DNA of 64,000 bases, taken from NCBI RefSeq assembly GCF_021554725.1, contig NZ_JAIZDP010000001.1, positions 558,001 through 622,000 on the forward strand, given 5' to 3'. Positions 46,654-57,211 of this stretch are shown here, piece by piece (the first letter of the stretch is position 1; each line of letters starts with the position of its first letter). This DNA is from Sinomonas notoginsengisoli. Lineage in GTDB: Bacteria; Actinomycetota; Actinomycetes; Actinomycetales; Micrococcaceae. Made by a program: the position numbers and the translations under genes. The notes beneath the pieces are model-generated. The model was not told where the DNA came from. It was given only the letters and a program-made list of their open reading frames with translations, and did not search any database.

Positions 46654-46659
46654 ACCCTA
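46654..46659 (-). promoter_or_regulatory. -10 element giving leaderless lipoprotein gene
   Basis: Minus-strand TAGGGT, 7 nt, then ATG 46646. It occupies exactly the -35 position (17-bp spacer) of the divergent promoter of the DUF1684 gene. Confidence 0.5.
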
Positions 46660-46676
46660 GCGAAGGCCCATGGGCG

Positions 46677-46682
46677 TAGTCT
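46677..46682 (+). promoter_or_regulatory. -10 element giving leaderless DUF1684 gene
   Basis: TAGTCT, 6 nt, then ATG 46689. The opposite-strand -10 lies 17 bp away, so each -10 falls in the other's -35 slot. Confidence 0.5.
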
Positions 46683-46688
46683 GGCGCC

Positions 46689-47417
46689 ATGCCCGATGCG
46701 GAGTGGTCCGATCCCTACGGGGAAGAAGCGCAGGCTGGCCTGGACATCCCGGCCCATGAGGTGGCCGACTGGCGCATGCAGGTCTTCTCCCTCTACGAAC
46801 AGGTCCGCGAGGCCGCGACACCCCCCGAGGGCCACGAGCTCTGGCGCCGGGGACGTGACGAGCTCGTCGGCACACATCCGGCCTCGCCGCTCCTGTTGCG
46901 CGACCGTGCGGCGTTCGGCGGGCTCAGGGTGGCCCCCTACGATCCCGCCTTCCGGTTCGAGCTGCCACTCGGACCAGGAGGGGCAGGCCAAGAGCGTCCG
47001 GTGGCCACGGGCACGGACGGCGTGGTGCCGTTCGTCCGCCTGGGCACGTTCGAGATCCCCGGAATCGGATCCCTCGCAGCGTGGGGGCACCGAGGCTACG
47101 GGGGCGGCATCTTCGTGCCGTTCCGCGACGCGAGCGCTGGGCGTCCCGGCGGCTCCTACGGCGCGGGCCGGTATCTCATCGACACCATCAAGGGGGCGTT
47201 CCTAGGCGTCGTGCGCGGTGCGGGCTCGCCGGGGAAGGCGCCGGGCAGCGGTGGGCACGACGTCGGGGAGCCGCCCGTGCGGTACATCCTGGACTTCAAT
47301 TTCGCCTACAGCCCGAGCTGTGCGTACAACGAGGCGTGGGCGTGTCCATTGCCTGGACCGGAGAACCGCGTGAGTGCCGAGGTGCCCGTGGGCGAGCTGC
47401 ACCCAGGCCGGACCTGA
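46689..47417 (+). CDS. DUF1684 domain protein
   Basis: Protein of 242 aa with no signal peptide. It matches DUF1684: an N-terminal WRMQVFSLYEQVRE helix, WRRGRDELVGTHPASPL, the core YGAGRYLIDTIKGA, and C-terminal LDFNFAYSPSCAYNEAWACPLPGPENR, which includes two conserved Cys. Function is unknown; members are soluble and often next to redox or stress genes. It is divergent from the lipoprotein gene with only 42 bp between start codons. Confidence 0.88.
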   Translation: MPDAEWSDPYGEEAQAGLDIPAHEVADWRMQVFSLYEQVREAATPPEGHELWRRGRDELVGTHPASPLLLRDRAAFGGLRVAPYDPAFRFELPLGPGGAGQERPVATGTDGVVPFVRLGTFEIPGIGSLAAWGHRGYGGGIFVPFRDASAGRPGGSYGAGRYLIDTIKGAFLGVVRGAGSPGKAPGSGGHDVGEPPVRYILDFNFAYSPSCAYNEAWACPLPGPENRVSAEVPVGELHPGRT

Positions 47418-47512
47418 GCCACGTTCCCGTCGTGATACCTTCCGCTGGCGCCGACTGAAGCCATCCGTGACCGGCGAACCGAGGTGAGCTTCGGCGTCGT
47501 GCGTCCTGCCCT

Positions 47513-47542
47513 TTGACAGCATCGTGTGATGCGTGCCATATT
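47513..47542 (+). promoter_or_regulatory. Promoter and operator of the GntR gene (leaderless)
   Basis: TTGACA (47513-47518), 18-bp spacer, CATATT (47537-47542), then 6 nt to GTG 47549, so the mRNA is probably leaderless. The spacer contains GCATC-GTGT-GATGC (47519-47532), a perfect 5-bp inverted repeat, a likely operator for autoregulation by the encoded GntR protein. Confidence 0.6.
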
Positions 47543-47548
47543 GGTGGC

Positions 47549-48274
47549 GTGAACCTGTCAGACAGCCGTACACGCAGACAGCCTGAAGCAGCGGAGCGTC
47601 GCCCGGTAGTGCGCGTCGGTGCTGCTGAGGCTGTCCTCGCCGAGCTGCGCGGCGACATCGAGGCGGGCCTCGCGCCTGTGGGGTCCAAGCTGCCCTCCGA
47701 AGCCGCCCTCGCCTCAAGGTACGAAGTGAGCCGGTCGGTGGTGCGCGAGGCGCTCCGCTCCTGTGCGGCCCTGGGCCTCACCGAGACACACACGGGCAAG
47801 GGAACCTTCGTGGTCTCCGCCCGGGTCTCGGGCGACCTCGTGCTCGGCCGCTACTCTGCGAGGGACCTCACCGAAGCCCGTCCCCACATCGAGGTCCCCG
47901 CCGCTGGCCTCGCAGCCGGCAGACGCAGCGAGGACGACCTCGCCACGCTCAGGGGCATCATCGCCGAGAGCGCTCTCGAGGACGACCCGGCCGCGAGGGT
48001 CGCCCTCGATGCGGCGTTCCACAGCACGATCGCCACGGCGAGCGGGAACCGGGTCTTCGAAGACGTCCTCGCCGACCTCCGCGAGGCCTTGGCCCACCAG
48101 TCGGAGACCCTCAACCTCCTGGCGGACCGCCAGGCCGCATCCGACCACGAGCACCGGGAAATCCTCGACGCCATTGAGGCTGGATCCCCCGAGCGCGCCA
48201 GCGCCGCCATGGCCCGACATCTCGCAGCCGTCGACGACGCCGTCGAGCGGCTCGGGGCACCGCCACTCATGTAA
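47549..48274 (+). CDS. GntR-family (FadR-subfamily) regulator
   Basis: Transcription factor of 241 aa. The N-terminal winged helix (GSKLPSEAALASRYEVSRSVVREALRSC, about 40-70) is followed by a C-terminal FCD effector domain rich in alpha helices (LHxxFH-like ALDAAFHSTIA; HEHREILDAIEAG), which often binds an organic acid through a metal. GTG 47549 is chosen because it lies 6 nt after the -10. The frame is open upstream, overlapping the promoter. Neighbours suggest control of asparagine/aspartate use. Confidence 0.9.
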   Translation: MNLSDSRTRRQPEAAERRPVVRVGAAEAVLAELRGDIEAGLAPVGSKLPSEAALASRYEVSRSVVREALRSCAALGLTETHTGKGTFVVSARVSGDLVLGRYSARDLTEARPHIEVPAAGLAAGRRSEDDLATLRGIIAESALEDDPAARVALDAAFHSTIATASGNRVFEDVLADLREALAHQSETLNLLADRQAASDHEHREILDAIEAGSPERASAAMARHLAAVDDAVERLGAPPLM

Positions 48275-48365
48275 CCCGCGTCTCACCCAACCGCTGCCCC
48301 CTGTGCCGCTCCCCTACCACCCGTAGACCAGCGCGCCACGATCGATCCCCTACCCCAAGCGAGCC

Positions 48366-49508
48366 ATGACCTCTTCCACCCCCATCACGCCACCCGCTGC
48401 GCTACGCGCTTCAGCCCCAGCGCTCAAGGACGTCCCTGCGCACGTGCCGCTCGCGGCCCAGATCCGCGGCGGCGCCGTCGAGGGCGTGCACTACGGCAGC
48501 GTCGCGGCAACGGACGCCGCGGGCGGCCTCCTGTGGGCCGCGGGGACGGCGACCGAACCGGTCTTCCCGAGGTCTGCACTCAAGCCGCTCCAGGCGGTCG
48601 CGATGGTGCGGGCCGGCCTCACCCTCCCTGACCCGCTCCTCGCCCTCGCGGCCGCAAGCCACTCCGGCGCGGCGGTGCACCGAGACGGCGCCCGGCGTAT
48701 TCTCGCTCTCCACGGCCTTGACGAGTCAGTGCTCGCGAACACCCGGGACCTGCCCTACGGCGTCCAGGAGCGCGAGGCGTGGCTCGCGGCCGGCAGGAGT
48801 GCCGATCGCGTCTGCCAGAACTGCTCGGGCAAGCATGCGGCCATGGTCGCTGTGTGCGCCCTCAACGACTGGCCGCTGGCGGGGTACCTCGAACCCTCGC
48901 ATCCGCTGCAGAGGCAGATCGCCGAGACCGTGGCGGAGCTCACGGGCGAGGTCCCCGCCCTGTGGACCACCGACGGCTGCGGCACGCCCCTGCCCGCTCT
49001 GAGCCTGACGGGGATCGCTCGCGCCTACGGCCGGCTCGCGAGGGCGGCCACCGGCGATGAGCGGGACAGCGCCGTCGGGCAGGACGACGGCGGCTTCCGG
49101 GTTTGCGATGGGAGCCGCAAATGCGCCGTCGAGCATGGAAAGGGATCGCAGGCCGCCGAGGCAGCGGTGGCGCGTGCGATGATGCGGCACCCCGAGATGG
49201 TCGCGGGCGAGGGCCGCGACGTCACGATCCTCATGCGCACTGTCCCTGGCGCCGTCGCCAAGGACGGCTTCGAGGGCGTCCAGCTCGTGGGGCTGCCGGA
49301 CGGCCGTGCCGTGGCCATCAAGATCGCCGACGGCGGCGACCGGACGCGCATGCCGATCACCGTCCGCGCTCTCGCGGCCCTCGGCATCCCCGAGGCTGCC
49401 GAGGACGGCCCGCTCGCGGAACTCGCCAGGCCCGCAATCCTCGGCGGCGGCCGTCAGGTCGGCGTGCTCACTGCCTTGGACGACGCGTTCCCCGCTGACA
49501 CGGTCTGA
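48366..49508 (+). CDS. L-asparaginase (Rhizobium etli AnsA type)
   Basis: Hydrolyses asparagine to aspartate and ammonia. It has 380 aa. It fits the class 3 (thermolabile, R. etli-type) asparaginase family: PRSALKPLQAVAM, SHSGAAVHRDGARRIL, CQNCSGKHAAM and TDGCGTPLPAL are all present. An insertion of about 30 residues near 223-255 (GDERDSAVGQDDGGFRVCDG and following) carries two extra Cys and is not in the usual family core. It lies between the GntR gene and aspartase; the order matches successive steps Asn to Asp to fumarate. Confidence 0.9.
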   Translation: MTSSTPITPPAALRASAPALKDVPAHVPLAAQIRGGAVEGVHYGSVAATDAAGGLLWAAGTATEPVFPRSALKPLQAVAMVRAGLTLPDPLLALAAASHSGAAVHRDGARRILALHGLDESVLANTRDLPYGVQEREAWLAAGRSADRVCQNCSGKHAAMVAVCALNDWPLAGYLEPSHPLQRQIAETVAELTGEVPALWTTDGCGTPLPALSLTGIARAYGRLARAATGDERDSAVGQDDGGFRVCDGSRKCAVEHGKGSQAAEAAVARAMMRHPEMVAGEGRDVTILMRTVPGAVAKDGFEGVQLVGLPDGRAVAIKIADGGDRTRMPITVRALAALGIPEAAEDGPLAELARPAILGGGRQVGVLTALDDAFPADTV

Positions 49509-49596
49509 TTCCCACTCCGCTCCTCCTCCTGCCACCTTCCCGCCCGCTTCCTGTCCCATTCCCGCCCCCGAGCACCGCCCCCAGAAAGGCACCGCC

Positions 49597-51087
<1,491 letters not shown>

Positions 51088-51151
51088 GCCCCGACCCCCA
51101 CACTTCCCTCGCACCCCCTGACCGACCTCCCCCCAACCGAAAGGGACCCCG

Positions 51152-52681
51152 ATGTCCTCTGCCACCCCTGCCCAGCCCCAGGGCACTCCAGAGATCCCGG
51201 ACCACCACGAGGACCACGGCCATGCCCATGCCGCCGACCACGTCATCCACGCCGAGGACGCTGGCTACCACAAGGGGCTCAAGGCCCGGCAGATCCAGAT
51301 GATCGCCATCGGCGGCGCTATCGGCACGGGCCTGTTCCTCGGCGCCGGCGGACGGCTCTCAGCGGCCGGACCGTCGCTCGTGTTCGCCTACGCTATCTGC
51401 GGCGCATTCGTCTTCCTGATCCTGCGTGCACTGGGCGAACTCGTGCTCCACCGTCCGTCCTCAGGCTCGTTCGTCTCCTACGCCCGCGAGTTCTTCGGCG
51501 AGAAGGCGGCATACATCTCGGGCTGGTTCTACTGGATCAACTGGGCGATGACCACGATCGTGGACACCACCGCGGCCGCCCTGTACATGCACTTCTTCGG
51601 GAAGTACGTGCCGTGGATCGCCGCTGTGCCGCAGTGGCTCTGGGCCCTCATCGCGCTCGTGCTCGTCCTCGCCCTGAATCTCGTCTCGGTCAAGGTGTTC
51701 GGCGAGATGGAGTTCTGGTTCGCCCTGATCAAGGTCGCCGCACTCGTCGCCTTCCTCGCCCTGGGCATCTACTTCGTCCTCTTCGGCACGCCCACCGGCG
51801 CCCCCACCGGATTCTCGCTCATCTCAGACCACGGGGGCATCTTCCCCCTCGGGATCGCCCCCATGATCCTGCTCATGCAGGGCGTCGTCTTCGCCTACGC
51901 CTCCGTCGAGCTCGTGGGCACCGCGGCTGGGGAGACGAAGAACCCCGAGAAGATCATGCCGCGGGCCATCAACTCCGTGGTGTTCCGTATCGCTGTGTTC
52001 TACGTCGGCTCGGTCGTTCTCCTCTCCCTCCTCCTGCCGTACACCGCCTACGAGAAGGGCGTCTCGCCCTTCGTCACGTTCTTCGGCTCTATCGGGGTCC
52101 AGGGCGTGGACGTCATCATGAACCTCGTAGTCCTCACGGCCGCCCTCTCGTCCCTCAATGCCGGCCTCTACTCCACCGGCCGCATCCTTCGCTCGATGGC
52201 TGCCGCCGGTTCCGCCCCCAGGTTCGCCCTGCGCATGAACAAGGCGGGCGTCCCCTACGGCGGCATCGCGATCACCGCCGTCGTCTCCCTGCTCGGCGTC
52301 CCGCTGAACTACCTCGTGCCCTCGGACGCGTTCGAGATCGTCCTCAACGTCGCCTCCGTGGGCATCATCTCCACCTGGGCCGCGATCATCCTGTGCCAGA
52401 TCCAGCTTCAGCGCTGGGCCGCGAAGGGCTGGACGCAACGTCCCGCCTTCCGCATGCCCGGTGCGCCCTATACCGGGTACGTGACCCTCGTGTTCCTCGC
52501 CGCTGTCCTCGTCATGGTGCTCGCGGACTCCCCCTGGACTCTCCTCGCGACCGCCGTCGCCTGCGGCCTCATGGTCGCCGGTTGGTACGCGTGCAGGCAC
52601 CGGATCCACGAGATCGCCGAGGCCCGCGTGGGCTTCACCGGTGCGGCTCCCGTGGTCGCCAACAGGCCGGCTGGCCGCTAG
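51152..52681 (+). CDS. Amino acid permease (APC family, AnsP-like)
   Basis: Secondary transporter of 509 aa with about 12 hydrophobic segments. The first, [22 protein letters not shown], is the APC signature, and [18 protein letters not shown] is the conserved loop after TM6. An N-terminal His/Asp-rich tail ([20 protein letters not shown]) precedes the membrane part. Gene order with asparaginase and aspartase makes asparagine/aspartate the likely substrate. A strong hairpin follows. Confidence 0.9.
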   Translation: MSSATPAQPQGTPEIPDHHEDHGHAHAADHVIHAEDAGYHKGLKARQIQMIAIGGAIGTGLFLGAGGRLSAAGPSLVFAYAICGAFVFLILRALGELVLHRPSSGSFVSYAREFFGEKAAYISGWFYWINWAMTTIVDTTAAALYMHFFGKYVPWIAAVPQWLWALIALVLVLALNLVSVKVFGEMEFWFALIKVAALVAFLALGIYFVLFGTPTGAPTGFSLISDHGGIFPLGIAPMILLMQGVVFAYASVELVGTAAGETKNPEKIMPRAINSVVFRIAVFYVGSVVLLSLLLPYTAYEKGVSPFVTFFGSIGVQGVDVIMNLVVLTAALSSLNAGLYSTGRILRSMAAAGSAPRFALRMNKAGVPYGGIAITAVVSLLGVPLNYLVPSDAFEIVLNVASVGIISTWAAIILCQIQLQRWAAKGWTQRPAFRMPGAPYTGYVTLVFLAAVLVMVLADSPWTLLATAVACGLMVAGWYACRHRIHEIAEARVGFTGAAPVVANRPAGR

Positions 52682-52691
52682 TCAAGGCTGC

Positions 52692-52732
52692 GCCACCGCT
52701 GTCCGCGCGCCATGTGGGCGGACAGTGGTGGC
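52692..52732 (+). terminator. Strong hairpin after the amino acid permease
   Basis: 15-bp stem (52692-52706 with 52718-52732, one G-U) with an 11-nt loop, 10 bp past the permease stop. Probably ends the asparaginase-aspartase-permease transcript. Confidence 0.75.
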
Positions 52733-52772
52733 CGGGGCCGGCGTGTGGGAGGGAGGGCCTCGGAAACGCCTC

Positions 52773-52778
52773 TATACT
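52773..52778 (+). promoter_or_regulatory. -10 element giving leaderless gtrB-like gene
   Basis: TATACT, 7 nt, then GTG 52786; no ribosome site precedes the GTG. Starts the three-gene glycosyltransferase cassette. Confidence 0.5.
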
Positions 52779-52785
52779 CGACTCT

Positions 52786-53814
52786 GTGCCTGAGAACCCA
52801 GAGGAGCCGAATCGTCAGGTCGGGCAGGACCTGGTCAGCTTCGTGCTCCCCGTGCACAACGAGGCCGGCAATATCCAGACCCTCCATATGCGTCTGGAAC
52901 AGATCACCGAGGCGGCCGACTTCCGCGCGGAGTTCGTCTACGTCAACGACGGAAGCGGTGACACGTCCCTGGAGATCCTTCGTCAGATCAGCAGTGCCGA
53001 CCGCCGCGTCACAGTCCTCGACTTCTCCCGCAACTTCGGTCACCAGATCGCCGTGACGGCCGGACTCGACATCGCGCGGGGCGACGCCGTCGTCATCATG
53101 GACACCGATCTCCAGGACCCGCCCGAGGTGGTCCTCCAACTCGTCTCAGCGTGGCGCGAGGGCGCCGACGTCGCCTACGCGCAGCGGCGGACCCGGAAGG
53201 ACTCGCTGTTCAAGCGCATGACCGCTGCCGCCTTCTACCGGTTGCTCAGCAGGCTCTCCGACATCGACATCCCCCAGAACACCGGCGACTTCAGGCTAAT
53301 GGACCGCCGTGTGGTCGATGAAGTGAAGAAGTACCGCGAAGTCGACCGGTACCTGCGCGGGATGGTCAGCCACGTCGGCTTCACGCAGGTTGCCGTCCCG
53401 TTCGACCGCGACGAGCGGCTGAGCGGCCAGAGCGGCTATCCGCTCCGCAAGATGCTGAAACTGGCTGCTGACGGAATCCTGGGCTTCTCGACCTTCCCCC
53501 TGATCATCATCTCGCGCGTTGGGTTCCTGGCATCCGGTCTGGCCGTCCTCGGGGCCCTCTACGCGTTGGCCATGAAGCTCTTCGCGCCGGAGAACGTCGT
53601 GGAGGGCTGGACGTTCATCGTCATCAGCGTCCTGTTCGTCGGCGGCCTGCAGATCAGCATGCTCGGAATCCTCGGCGAATACATCGGCCGCATCTACCGT
53701 GAAGTCCAGGATCGGCCGCTCTACACGGTGAGATCCGTCATCCGGGGCGGAGTGGATACCTTCCGTCGCGGACCATCGCAGATCCAGGACCTCGGCAGGG
53801 TCGAGGCCCGGTGA
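52786..53814 (+). CDS. Family 2 glycosyltransferase, polyprenyl-phosphate glucosyltransferase-like (GtrB)
   Basis: GT2 enzyme of 342 aa. The cytoplasmic GT-A domain shows FVLPVHNEAGNI, VNDGSGDTS, the metal-binding DTDLQDPPE, and NTGDFRLMDRRVV. Two C-terminal membrane helices (about 235-255 and 270-295) give the DPM1/GtrB layout. It likely transfers a sugar, often glucose, to undecaprenyl phosphate. GTG 52786 is chosen by its spacing to the -10 and the conserved N-terminus; the frame is open far upstream within the permease gene. It overlaps the GtrA gene by 4 bp. Confidence 0.9.
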   Translation: MPENPEEPNRQVGQDLVSFVLPVHNEAGNIQTLHMRLEQITEAADFRAEFVYVNDGSGDTSLEILRQISSADRRVTVLDFSRNFGHQIAVTAGLDIARGDAVVIMDTDLQDPPEVVLQLVSAWREGADVAYAQRRTRKDSLFKRMTAAAFYRLLSRLSDIDIPQNTGDFRLMDRRVVDEVKKYREVDRYLRGMVSHVGFTQVAVPFDRDERLSGQSGYPLRKMLKLAADGILGFSTFPLIIISRVGFLASGLAVLGALYALAMKLFAPENVVEGWTFIVISVLFVGGLQISMLGILGEYIGRIYREVQDRPLYTVRSVIRGGVDTFRRGPSQIQDLGRVEAR

Positions 53815-54230
53815 CCGAGGTGGCGGACAGGACCCCCGGCAGACTGGGACGGGTCCTCAAGTTCGGCGTTGTCGGCGTCATCAACAATGGAGTGGGATAC
53901 GCGCTGTTCGTAGTCGCGTCGCTGCTCGGGGCAGGCCATATCGAGGCCATGACGGCCAGCTACCTTGTGGGCATGGCCATCAGCTTCTGGGGCAATCGCG
54001 CATGGACCTTCGGGCACGGCGGTCCCGTCTGGCCCTCGCTGCTGCGGTTCCTCCTGGCGAATGCGGTGGGCTACGGGGTCAACTACGTCGTGTTGAATTC
54101 CCTCGTGACAGGTGCCGGCATGGCCCAGATTCCGGCACAGCTGATCGCAACAGCTGTCGTCGCTGTCTGCACGTTCACCCTCATGCGCCTGTGGGTCTTC
54201 CGCGAACCGAGGGCTGCTGGCCATGCTTAG
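53811..54230 (+). CDS. GtrA-family membrane protein
   Basis: Small four-helix membrane protein of 139 aa, GtrA family, thought to flip or assist movement of polyprenyl-phosphate-linked sugars. It has KFGVVGVINNGVGYALFVVAS at the start, FWGNRAWTF in the middle and LMRLWVF at the end. GTG 53811 overlaps the gtrB-like gene by 4 bp and its end overlaps the next gene by 8 bp, so the three act together. Confidence 0.92.
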   Translation: MTEVADRTPGRLGRVLKFGVVGVINNGVGYALFVVASLLGAGHIEAMTASYLVGMAISFWGNRAWTFGHGGPVWPSLLRFLLANAVGYGVNYVVLNSLVTGAGMAQIPAQLIATAVVAVCTFTLMRLWVFREPRAAGHA

Positions 54231-56028
54231 GCGCGCGGAAGCCCGCGCCGTGAACGTGAGGTTCCTCCCGCTGAGACTGCTGTTCGGCGGGGTGGCCGCG
54301 GTCCTCTGCTTCGCGGCCTTCGCGCCGCCCGTTCTTCCGGTGCCCGCTGCAACGCTGGCAGGAGCTGCCGGCGGGCTCCTGGTAGGCGGCCTCGACGTGA
54401 TCGTCCGGGATTATGCCGCCTTCGGGCGACGCGCGTTCCAGGCTCTGGAACAACGGTCCGGCCTGGCGTGGCCGCTCGGAATCGCCACGTGGCTGTTCTG
54501 CAGCATCATCCTCTTGCTGCTGGTTCCGGCACTCATCCAGCCGGTGAACGACGAGTTCGTGAAGTACGACCAAGGCCCCGTCCTCATCCTCGCAGCCGCC
54601 ATCCTGGCCCTGCTGCCTCTCCTGTTCCGGGGATGCGCGCGGGTGGGATCGTTCTTCCCGGGCAGACACCGCGCTCTATGGGCTGCGTTCCTTGTGCTGG
54701 TCGGGGCGGTCCTCGTGACAGTCCAGATTGCCCTCGGCGCCGCAGTACGCATCCCGCTGGACTGGGACGCCGGCATGGTGCTGGACACGGCGACCGCCCT
54801 TTCCAGGGGGGAACCCTTCGCACCCGCCGAGCGCTACTACCAGTGGTACCCCAACAACCTGATGCTGACGTGGGTCCTCTGGGTGTACTTCAGCGCAATC
54901 AGGAGCTTCGGCGGAACGGACCCCCTGCTGGCGGCCATTGTGCTGCATTCGATCATCATGTCAGCGAGCGTGCTGCTCGTGGCCTCGGTGGCGCGCCGTC
55001 TCGCCGGGTACGCCGCCGCGGTCTTCTTCCTCGTGCCGTCCTTCCTCTTCGTTGCCCTCGGGGGCTGGAACTCCGTCCCCTATTCCGACACCTTCGGGAT
55101 GTTCTTCCCGGCGGCAATACTGTGGCTCGTCGTTGCCGGGCGGGGGCATTCGCTTCCCGCGCGTCTCGGCCTCTGGGGCGTGGCCGCCATGGTCGCCGCG
55201 GTCGGAGTGCAGATCAAGCCCACGGTGCTGTTCTCGCTCATGGCGGCGTGGGCCGTGACCCTGTTATGGAAGGTGGAAATCCGGCGACGGCTCATCGCAG
55301 AAGTCGTGACCGTGGCCATTTCCGCAGCGGTGCTCCTCGGCAGCGCCGTCGCGGTCCAGGGAGCCCTGCAGGATGCGGGCGTGGTCAAGGTCGACCTGCG
55401 CTCCAATACCTCCCAAGTGCCACTGACCCACTTTCTCAAGCTCGGTTCAACCGGACGCGGCAGCTTTCAGGAGGATGACATCCGCGAAACCCTAGGCATC
55501 AAGGATCCGCAGGAGCGCTTCCAGAACGGGATCGACGTGTACCTCGAGCGAGTGCAAGAAATGGGCCCGATCGGGTATGCGCAGCAGATCGTGACGAAGA
55601 TGACATGGTCGGTGGGAGACGGATCATTCTTCGCGTGGGGTGAGGGGCTCGCCCGCCAGAGGGACAACTTCACGGCAGAGGACATCTCCAGCGCCACCAT
55701 CCGGCACTACTTCACCGTGCAGGGCGAGCACACTGGGATCATCCGGACCCTGTGGCAGGCCGGATGGCTCGTGGTGCTCCTGCTGGTCGTCGCCCCCTTA
55801 GCGCTGCGCAGCCGGACGCTGTTCAGCCCCGCCGCGACGATGATGAGGATCTCGCTGCTCGCACTGGTGGTGTTCTTGGCCGTCTTCGAGAATCGGTCCC
55901 GGTACCTCTACCTCTATGTGCCCTACTTCCTGCTGCTGGCGAGCCTCACCGTCGCGTCCGCAGCAGGCATGGCCAGGTCCCACCGTCATCTGTCGGGACA
56001 GCGGAGTGGGGCGCGGGTCAGGGACTGA
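54223..56028 (+). CDS. Polytopic GT-C-like glycosyltransferase (GtrC-like position)
   Basis: Membrane protein of 601 aa with roughly a dozen hydrophobic segments. An extracytoplasmic loop after TM4 carries PLDWDAGMV, a DxD-like acid cluster as in GT-C enzymes, followed by YYQWYPNNLMLTW. A second large loop lies near 405-500. I see no strong similarity to a named family. Its place after GtrB and GtrA matches the third gene of O-antigen glucosylation cassettes (GtrC), the acceptor-specific transferase. Likely acceptor here is a cell-wall glycopolymer; this is inference. Confidence 0.75.
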   Translation: MLRRAEARAVNVRFLPLRLLFGGVAAVLCFAAFAPPVLPVPAATLAGAAGGLLVGGLDVIVRDYAAFGRRAFQALEQRSGLAWPLGIATWLFCSIILLLLVPALIQPVNDEFVKYDQGPVLILAAAILALLPLLFRGCARVGSFFPGRHRALWAAFLVLVGAVLVTVQIALGAAVRIPLDWDAGMVLDTATALSRGEPFAPAERYYQWYPNNLMLTWVLWVYFSAIRSFGGTDPLLAAIVLHSIIMSASVLLVASVARRLAGYAAAVFFLVPSFLFVALGGWNSVPYSDTFGMFFPAAILWLVVAGRGHSLPARLGLWGVAAMVAAVGVQIKPTVLFSLMAAWAVTLLWKVEIRRRLIAEVVTVAISAAVLLGSAVAVQGALQDAGVVKVDLRSNTSQVPLTHFLKLGSTGRGSFQEDDIRETLGIKDPQERFQNGIDVYLERVQEMGPIGYAQQIVTKMTWSVGDGSFFAWGEGLARQRDNFTAEDISSATIRHYFTVQGEHTGIIRTLWQAGWLVVLLLVVAPLALRSRTLFSPAATMMRISLLALVVFLAVFENRSRYLYLYVPYFLLLASLTVASAAGMARSHRHLSGQRSGARVRD

Positions 56029-56036
56029 CCCGCGCC
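56010..56036. terminator. Hairpin between the convergent GT-C and nifS genes
   Basis: Perfect 12-bp stem (56010-56021 with 56025-56036), 3-nt loop. It overlaps the stop codon of the GT-C gene and is 18 bp past the nifS stop, so it probably ends transcription from both sides. Confidence 0.7.
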
Positions 56037-56053
56037 GTTCCCCTCACCGGGGG

Positions 56054-57211
56054 CTAACGCGTTCCGAGGCTGGCGACGGCGTCGTAAGCCTGCGCCACGG
56101 CGTCAGCGGCCCGGTCGAGCTCCTCGGCATCGGCGGTGCCCGGCAGCGTGAACCGAACGGCGGTCAGGGCGACCACCGGGGCGATGCCCATCGCTGTGAG
56201 GACGTGTGACGGGTCGCTGGACCCCGCCGCGCAGGCCGATCCGGACGAGCAGACGATGCCGCGCCGCTCGAGCTCGAGAAGCACGGACTCTCCGCTGACC
56301 CGGGGGAAGCAGAACGAGGCGCTGCCGGGCAGCCGCTCCGTGGGGTGGCCGGTCAGCATGGCATCGGGAACCAGCGCCAGGACCCGTCCGATGAAGGCGT
56401 CGCGCAGGCCGGCGAGGCGCGTAGCCGACGTCGTGCGCTCGGCATCGGCGAGGCGGAGCGCGGTGGCGAACGCGACGGCGCCGGCGACGTTCTCCGTGCC
56501 CGAGCGCAGCCCGCGCTCCTGGCCGCCCCCGTCCACGAGGGGCTCGACGGCGACCCGTCCCGCGACGAAGAGCGCCCCGACGCCCTTGGGTGCACCCAGC
56601 TTGTGCCCCGAGAGTGAGAGCGCCTCGACGCCCAACGCGCGGACGTCCAGAGGCAGCCAGCCGGCGGCTTGGACAGCGTCTGTGTGGAACGGCACGCGGA
56701 CAGCCCGGGATGCCGCGGCAAGCTCTGGAACCGGCTGCACCGTGCCGACCTCGTTGTTCGCGTACATGATGGAGGCGACGGCGGTCTGCGGCCCCACGGC
56801 GTCGGCGAGCGCCTCCGGCGTCACGCGGCCCACGGAGTCCACGGGCACGACGTCGACCTGAAACCCGTGCAGGCGGGCGAGGCTCCGGGCGGACTCGAGG
56901 ACGGCGGGGTGCTCAATCGCGCTCACAGCCACACGGTTCCGCCTGGAGTCCGCCGCACGGCGGGCCAGCGCGATACCCTTGACCGCGAGATTGTCCGCCT
57001 CGGTACCGCCCGACGTGAAGGTAACCTCGGACGGGCGGCAGCCCAGGACCGCGGCGACCTCGGCACGAGCAGCCTCGAGCCCCTCCTGCGCACGGGCACC
57101 CAGCTCATGGTGGCTCGAGGGGTTCCCGAACTCCCCGGTGAGGTAGGGCCACATGGCCTCCAGGACCTCAAGCCGCACGGGCGTCGTGGCGGCGGAATCG
57201 AGGTAGATCAT
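56054..57211 (-). CDS. nifS: Cysteine desulfurase (NifS/IscS-like)
   Basis: PLP enzyme that releases sulfur from cysteine as a persulfide. It has 385 aa. Active-site residues visible are His101 (AIEHPAV), Asp178, Lys204 (LSGHKLGAPKGVG) and the mobile-loop Cys327 in CSSGSACAAG. The ATG overlaps the nadC stop by 4 bp (ATGA). In NAD operons this gene is thought to supply the [4Fe-4S] cluster of quinolinate synthase NadA. Confidence 0.94.
   Translation of the reverse strand: MIYLDSAATTPVRLEVLEAMWPYLTGEFGNPSSHHELGARAQEGLEAARAEVAAVLGCRPSEVTFTSGGTEADNLAVKGIALARRAADSRRNRVAVSAIEHPAVLESARSLARLHGFQVDVVPVDSVGRVTPEALADAVGPQTAVASIMYANNEVGTVQPVPELAAASRAVRVPFHTDAVQAAGWLPLDVRALGVEALSLSGHKLGAPKGVGALFVAGRVAVEPLVDGGGQERGLRSGTENVAGAVAFATALRLADAERTTSATRLAGLRDAFIGRVLALVPDAMLTGHPTERLPGSASFCFPRVSGESVLLELERRGIVCSSGSACAAGSSDPSHVLTAMGIAPVVALTAVRFTLPGTADAEELDRAADAVAQAYDAVASLGTR

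Noticed and set aside
51613-53814. 733-aa reading that would fuse a permease-region frame to the GT2 enzyme
   Set aside because: The extra N-terminal part is an Arg/Pro-rich out-of-frame reading of the permease gene and crosses its terminator hairpin; GTG 52786 has a good promoter.
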